From assembly GCA_036382515.1 (NCBI GenBank), contig DASVHQ010000074.1, positions 1 to 28,487 on the forward strand: a stretch of 28,487 nt of DNA, in the 5' to 3' direction. The notes under the pieces are model-generated. The model saw only the letters and a program-made list of their open reading frames with translations. It was not told the DNA's origin and ran no database searches. Both the position numbers and the translations under genes were made by a program. Origin of the DNA: JADGRF01 sp036382515. Its GTDB lineage: Bacteria > Myxococcota_A > Polyangia > Polyangiales > JAFGIB01. Each line of letters opens with the position of its first letter. Position 1 is the stretch's first letter. Positions 25,999 through 28,487 of the stretch are shown piece by piece.

Positions 25999-28008
25999 AT
26001 GGATCAGCAAGACGACATGGCAGTGGGTGCTTCACGACACGGTGCGCAGCGTGCGCTGCGTGCCGTGCTGGAAGTGTTGCTGCTGTGGGCGGCGCTGACC
26101 GCGCTACTGGTGCTGATGTACGAGGTGATCGACCGTCTGTTCTTGGAACGTCTGCCGGCCGAGAGTCGCGCGGCTGCAGGCCTGCTGCGCGGCATTGCGA
26201 TCTCGCTGACGGCGAGCGTGGCGACTGCGCTCTACGTGTTGTTTCGGCACGTGCCCTCGCTGCGCGTCACGTTGGGCGCCAAGAGCCTTCCGGCGTTGGA
26301 CACGCCGGAAGTGCCAGGTGCCTCCGAAGCGCGCCTGGCGTTGTGGCTTCTGTGGTTGCGCTGGGTGGCGGTGGTCGCGGTGGCCGGCGTGGTCGTCGCC
26401 ACGACCACTGGCAGCCTCTACGTGGCGCGCGCTGCGGTCGCGCCGCTGTGGGCAGGTCTGGTCGTGCTGATGGTGTTCAACGCTGCGCTCAGCCTGTTGC
26501 GCGGGGCGACGCTTGCGTCTCAACGCATGCTCGTCTTGCAGATCAGCATGGATGTCGCGGTGACCGCGTGGCTGATCCATCACGCCGGCGGTCTCGCCAA
26601 CCCGTTCGCGGGCTTCTTCGTGTTCAACGCCGTGATCGCGGCGATCGTGCTCGAGCCGCCGCTCGCGCAGCGCGTGGTCGGTGCGCTCACGGTGCTTTTG
26701 CTCGTGCTCGCCGCCGCGGAAGCCACGGGCCTTTTGCCCCCGCTGTGCCTGCACGATCTCAGCGGCAGCTGCGCGCAGAGCCATCCGCTGCATCTGGCGG
26801 CCACGGGCGTGGGCGTGGCGATGCTGGTGTATGGCTGTCCGCTCTTCGTGCTCTCGCTGGTCAACTCGCTGCGTCACGAGCGCAGGCTGCTCGCCACCGC
26901 GCACACGGCGGTAGTCGAGGAACGCGAGAAGCTGCGGTCGATCATCGACTGCATGGGCGACGTGGTGTTGTTCGCCGACAAGGAAGGCTCCGTGAAGCTG
27001 CACAACCAGGCCGCGCTCGCGCTCTGGCCCACCGGGATGCCCGCGGCGCACAGCCTGCACGTCTGCCACACGGCCGCAGCCTGGCAGCATCTGCTCGCGA
27101 AGATCGCGGCGCCGGAACGCCTGGAGGAACATCCGTTGCTGGTGGCGCACGGGCGCTCGTACGAGGCGACGTACGCACCGGTGCACGGCGCCGAGGGACG
27201 TCTGGCGGGCGTGGTGATGATCGCGCGCGACGTCACCGAGCGCTTGCGGCAGCAGCAGGTGCGCATGCGTCACGAGCGGCTGGCGGTGGTTGGGCGCCTG
27301 GCCGCGAGTCTGGCGCACGAGATCAACAACCCCCTGAGCGCGATCCTGCTCTTCACGCAGCACGCGCAGAAACAGCTGACCGAGGGCAGCGCACTGCACA
27401 CCCAGCTGGGCACGGTTCGCCGCAATGCCGATGTGTGCGTGAAGATCGTGCGTGACCTGCTCAGCCACGCTCGGCAGCGCGACCCGGAGCGCCGGCAGAC
27501 AAACCTGAAGGAGCTGCTGGCGGACGCCGCTCGCACTCTCGGCTATCAAGCCACCCGCTCGGGGGTCGAGGTGAGCCTGGAGTGCGACACGGAGAAGACG
27601 GTGTGCGCGCACTGCGATCGCGATCAGCTGTTGCAGGTGCTCTTGAACATCGGACTGAACGGCATCGAGGCCATGGATGCGGGTGGCAAGCTGTGCCTGC
27701 GCCTTTTGGCGGAGAACCCGGACGAGATCCGCATGCAGATCTCTGACACCGGCTCGGGCATTCCTCCGGAGCAGCGCGACCGGATCTGGGAGGCGTTCTA
27801 CACCACCAAGTCGGAAGGCACCGGCTTGGGCTTGCCGGTGGCGAAGGGTCTGGTGGAGGCACAGGGTGGGCGCATCGAGCTGGCGAGCGAGCTGGGCGTG
27901 GGCACGACGTTCACGCTGGTGCTGCCGAGACATGGCACCGGTGCGGACCTGTTCGAGGCGCGTGATTCGTCGCCGCCGCCCGCGCCCGGCCAGGAGGCTA
28001 CGCCATGA
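25999..28008 (+). CDS. Sensor histidine kinase with RegB/PrrB-like GGxxNPF membrane domain
   Basis: The 669-residue protein has about eight hydrophobic segments in the first 300 residues. Among them is HHAGGLANPF (Gly197-Phe203), which matches the GGxxNPF quinone-binding motif of RegB/PrrB redox kinases. A PAS-like domain follows (about 310-415; IIDCMGDVVLFADKEGSV). The HisKA box is ASLAHEINNPLS (His440), and the ATPase domain has LLNIGLNGIEAM, ISDTGSGIPPE and EGTGLGLPVAKG. ATG 25999 has AGGAG four bases upstream. Its stop overlaps the next start (ATGA), so it is paired with that regulator. A role in sensing quinone redox state is inferred from the motif. Confidence 0.92.
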   Translation: MDQQDDMAVGASRHGAQRALRAVLEVLLLWAALTALLVLMYEVIDRLFLERLPAESRAAAGLLRGIAISLTASVATALYVLFRHVPSLRVTLGAKSLPALDTPEVPGASEARLALWLLWLRWVAVVAVAGVVVATTTGSLYVARAAVAPLWAGLVVLMVFNAALSLLRGATLASQRMLVLQISMDVAVTAWLIHHAGGLANPFAGFFVFNAVIAAIVLEPPLAQRVVGALTVLLLVLAAAEATGLLPPLCLHDLSGSCAQSHPLHLAATGVGVAMLVYGCPLFVLSLVNSLRHERRLLATAHTAVVEEREKLRSIIDCMGDVVLFADKEGSVKLHNQAALALWPTGMPAAHSLHVCHTAAAWQHLLAKIAAPERLEEHPLLVAHGRSYEATYAPVHGAEGRLAGVVMIARDVTERLRQQQVRMRHERLAVVGRLAASLAHEINNPLSAILLFTQHAQKQLTEGSALHTQLGTVRRNADVCVKIVRDLLSHARQRDPERRQTNLKELLADAARTLGYQATRSGVEVSLECDTEKTVCAHCDRDQLLQVLLNIGLNGIEAMDAGGKLCLRLLAENPDEIRMQISDTGSGIPPEQRDRIWEAFYTTKSEGTGLGLPVAKGLVEAQGGRIELASELGVGTTFTLVLPRHGTGADLFEARDSSPPPAPGQEATP

Positions 28009-28487
28009 AACCGCGCGTGCTCGTGGTGGACGACAAGCAGGATCTGGCGGAGGGCGTGGCCCTGGTGCTCTCGGAGATCACCGGCGACGTGCGCGTCGCG
28101 CACTGCGCGCAGCTTGCGATCGAGCAGCTGACACAGCGACCGGCCGATCTGGTGTTCTCGGACGTGCGCATGCCCGGCATGGATGGCGTGTCGCTGCTGT
28201 CCACGATCCAGGCGCGCTGGCCGCGCACTCGCGTGGTGCTGCTGACGGCGTTTGGCACGGTGAGCGCCGCCGTCGATGCGATGAAGCTCGGCGCGTTCCA
28301 CTACCTGCTCAAGCCCTTCGACAACGATGAGCTGCTCCTGATCGCGCGCCGTGCCTGGGAGTCGCTCCAAGAGAAAGACGAGCTCGCGCGCTTGCGTGGT
28401 GCGCTCGAGCACGGCCAGAGCTTCCACGGCATCATGGCGCGCGCGCCCCGCATGCTGGCGGTGCTCGAGACCGTGCGCAAGGCTGCG
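28005..28487 (+). CDS. NtrC-family response regulator, N-terminal part (cut by window end)
   Basis: The first 161 codons are visible. The receiver domain has D9-D10, phospho-acceptor Asp53 in VFSDVRMPGMDG, the Thr in VVLLTAFGT and the Lys in YLLKPF. After a linker, HGIMARAPRMLAVLETVRKAA matches the beginning of a sigma54 AAA+ domain (the MxxVxxxIxxxA helix). The gene runs off the window, so Walker A and the GAFTGA loop cannot be checked. Start ATG 28005 overlaps the kinase stop (ATGA), with AGGAGG at 27992-27997. It is the partner of the GGxxNPF kinase. Confidence 0.93.
   Translation, partial: MKPRVLVVDDKQDLAEGVALVLSEITGDVRVAHCAQLAIEQLTQRPADLVFSDVRMPGMDGVSLLSTIQARWPRTRVVLLTAFGTVSAAVDAMKLGAFHYLLKPFDNDELLLIARRAWESLQEKDELARLRGALEHGQSFHGIMARAPRMLAVLETVRKAA

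Noticed and set aside
26104..27933. Minus-strand open frame of 609 residues opposite the sensor kinase
   Set aside because: The plus strand encodes a complete kinase with all motifs. The antisense product is Gln/His/Arg-rich without any recognisable domain.

Overview
The window is GC-rich DNA (roughly two-thirds G+C) from a bacterium that is most likely a myxobacterium (Myxococcota, probably Polyangiales or a relative). The reasons are the dense coding in G/C-ending codons, several acidic or Gly/Ala/Asp-rich lipoproteins with short Cys-rich modules, a modular FHA-GAF-sigma54 activator, two further sigma54-type regulators, a 1.1-kaa class II ribonucleotide reductase and a stand-alone lipid-modifying operon. 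The assignment is an inference from gene style; no 16S or marker-gene comparison was possible. No CRISPR array, insertion sequence, phage or plasmid gene is visible.

Left part (1-7.7 kb): the 3' end of an FtsK/SpoIIIE translocase; a repeat-bearing spacer; a YcaR/Trm112-like zinc-ribbon protein followed at 8 bp by a single-domain response regulator; then, on the minus strand, an apparent operon of an FHA-GAF-sigma54 activator and two lipoproteins; then a small unknown gene. Middle (7.7-16 kb): class II ribonucleotide reductase NrdJ (minus) with two hairpins behind it and a promoter with a candidate NrdR box in front; a small exported protein; two tandem paralogous lipoproteins; a tRNA with anticodon CAT behind a good sigma70-type promoter; a decayed N-terminal fragment of a DbpA-type RNA helicase; and an intact RhlE-type helicase with a MOSC-domain gene.

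Right part (16-28.5 kb) is the most interesting. It holds three modules that look like nitric-oxide/redox stress functions: (a) a hemerythrin-like protein divergent from an NnrS/oxidase-subunit-I-like membrane protein, with palindromes in the shared promoter; (b) a short sigma54 activator with a CPVC N-terminus, divergent from a RIC (YtfE/ScdA) iron-sulfur repair protein that has a convincing -24/-12 promoter; (c) a sensor kinase with the GGxxNPF quinone motif of RegB/PrrB, followed by an NtrC-type response regulator cut by the window end.

Between (a) and (b) lies a five-gene, overlapping minus-strand operon: fatty acyl-AMP ligase, NAD-dependent epimerase/reductase, acyl carrier protein, long acyl-CoA dehydrogenase-like protein and a B12-binding radical SAM enzyme. 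It has no ketosynthase, thioesterase or NRPS module, so it looks like a route that loads a preformed fatty acid on a dedicated ACP, desaturates it and modifies it by radical chemistry. This is the best candidate for an undescribed system. A perfect 11-bp inverted repeat lies between this operon and the sigma54 activator gene.
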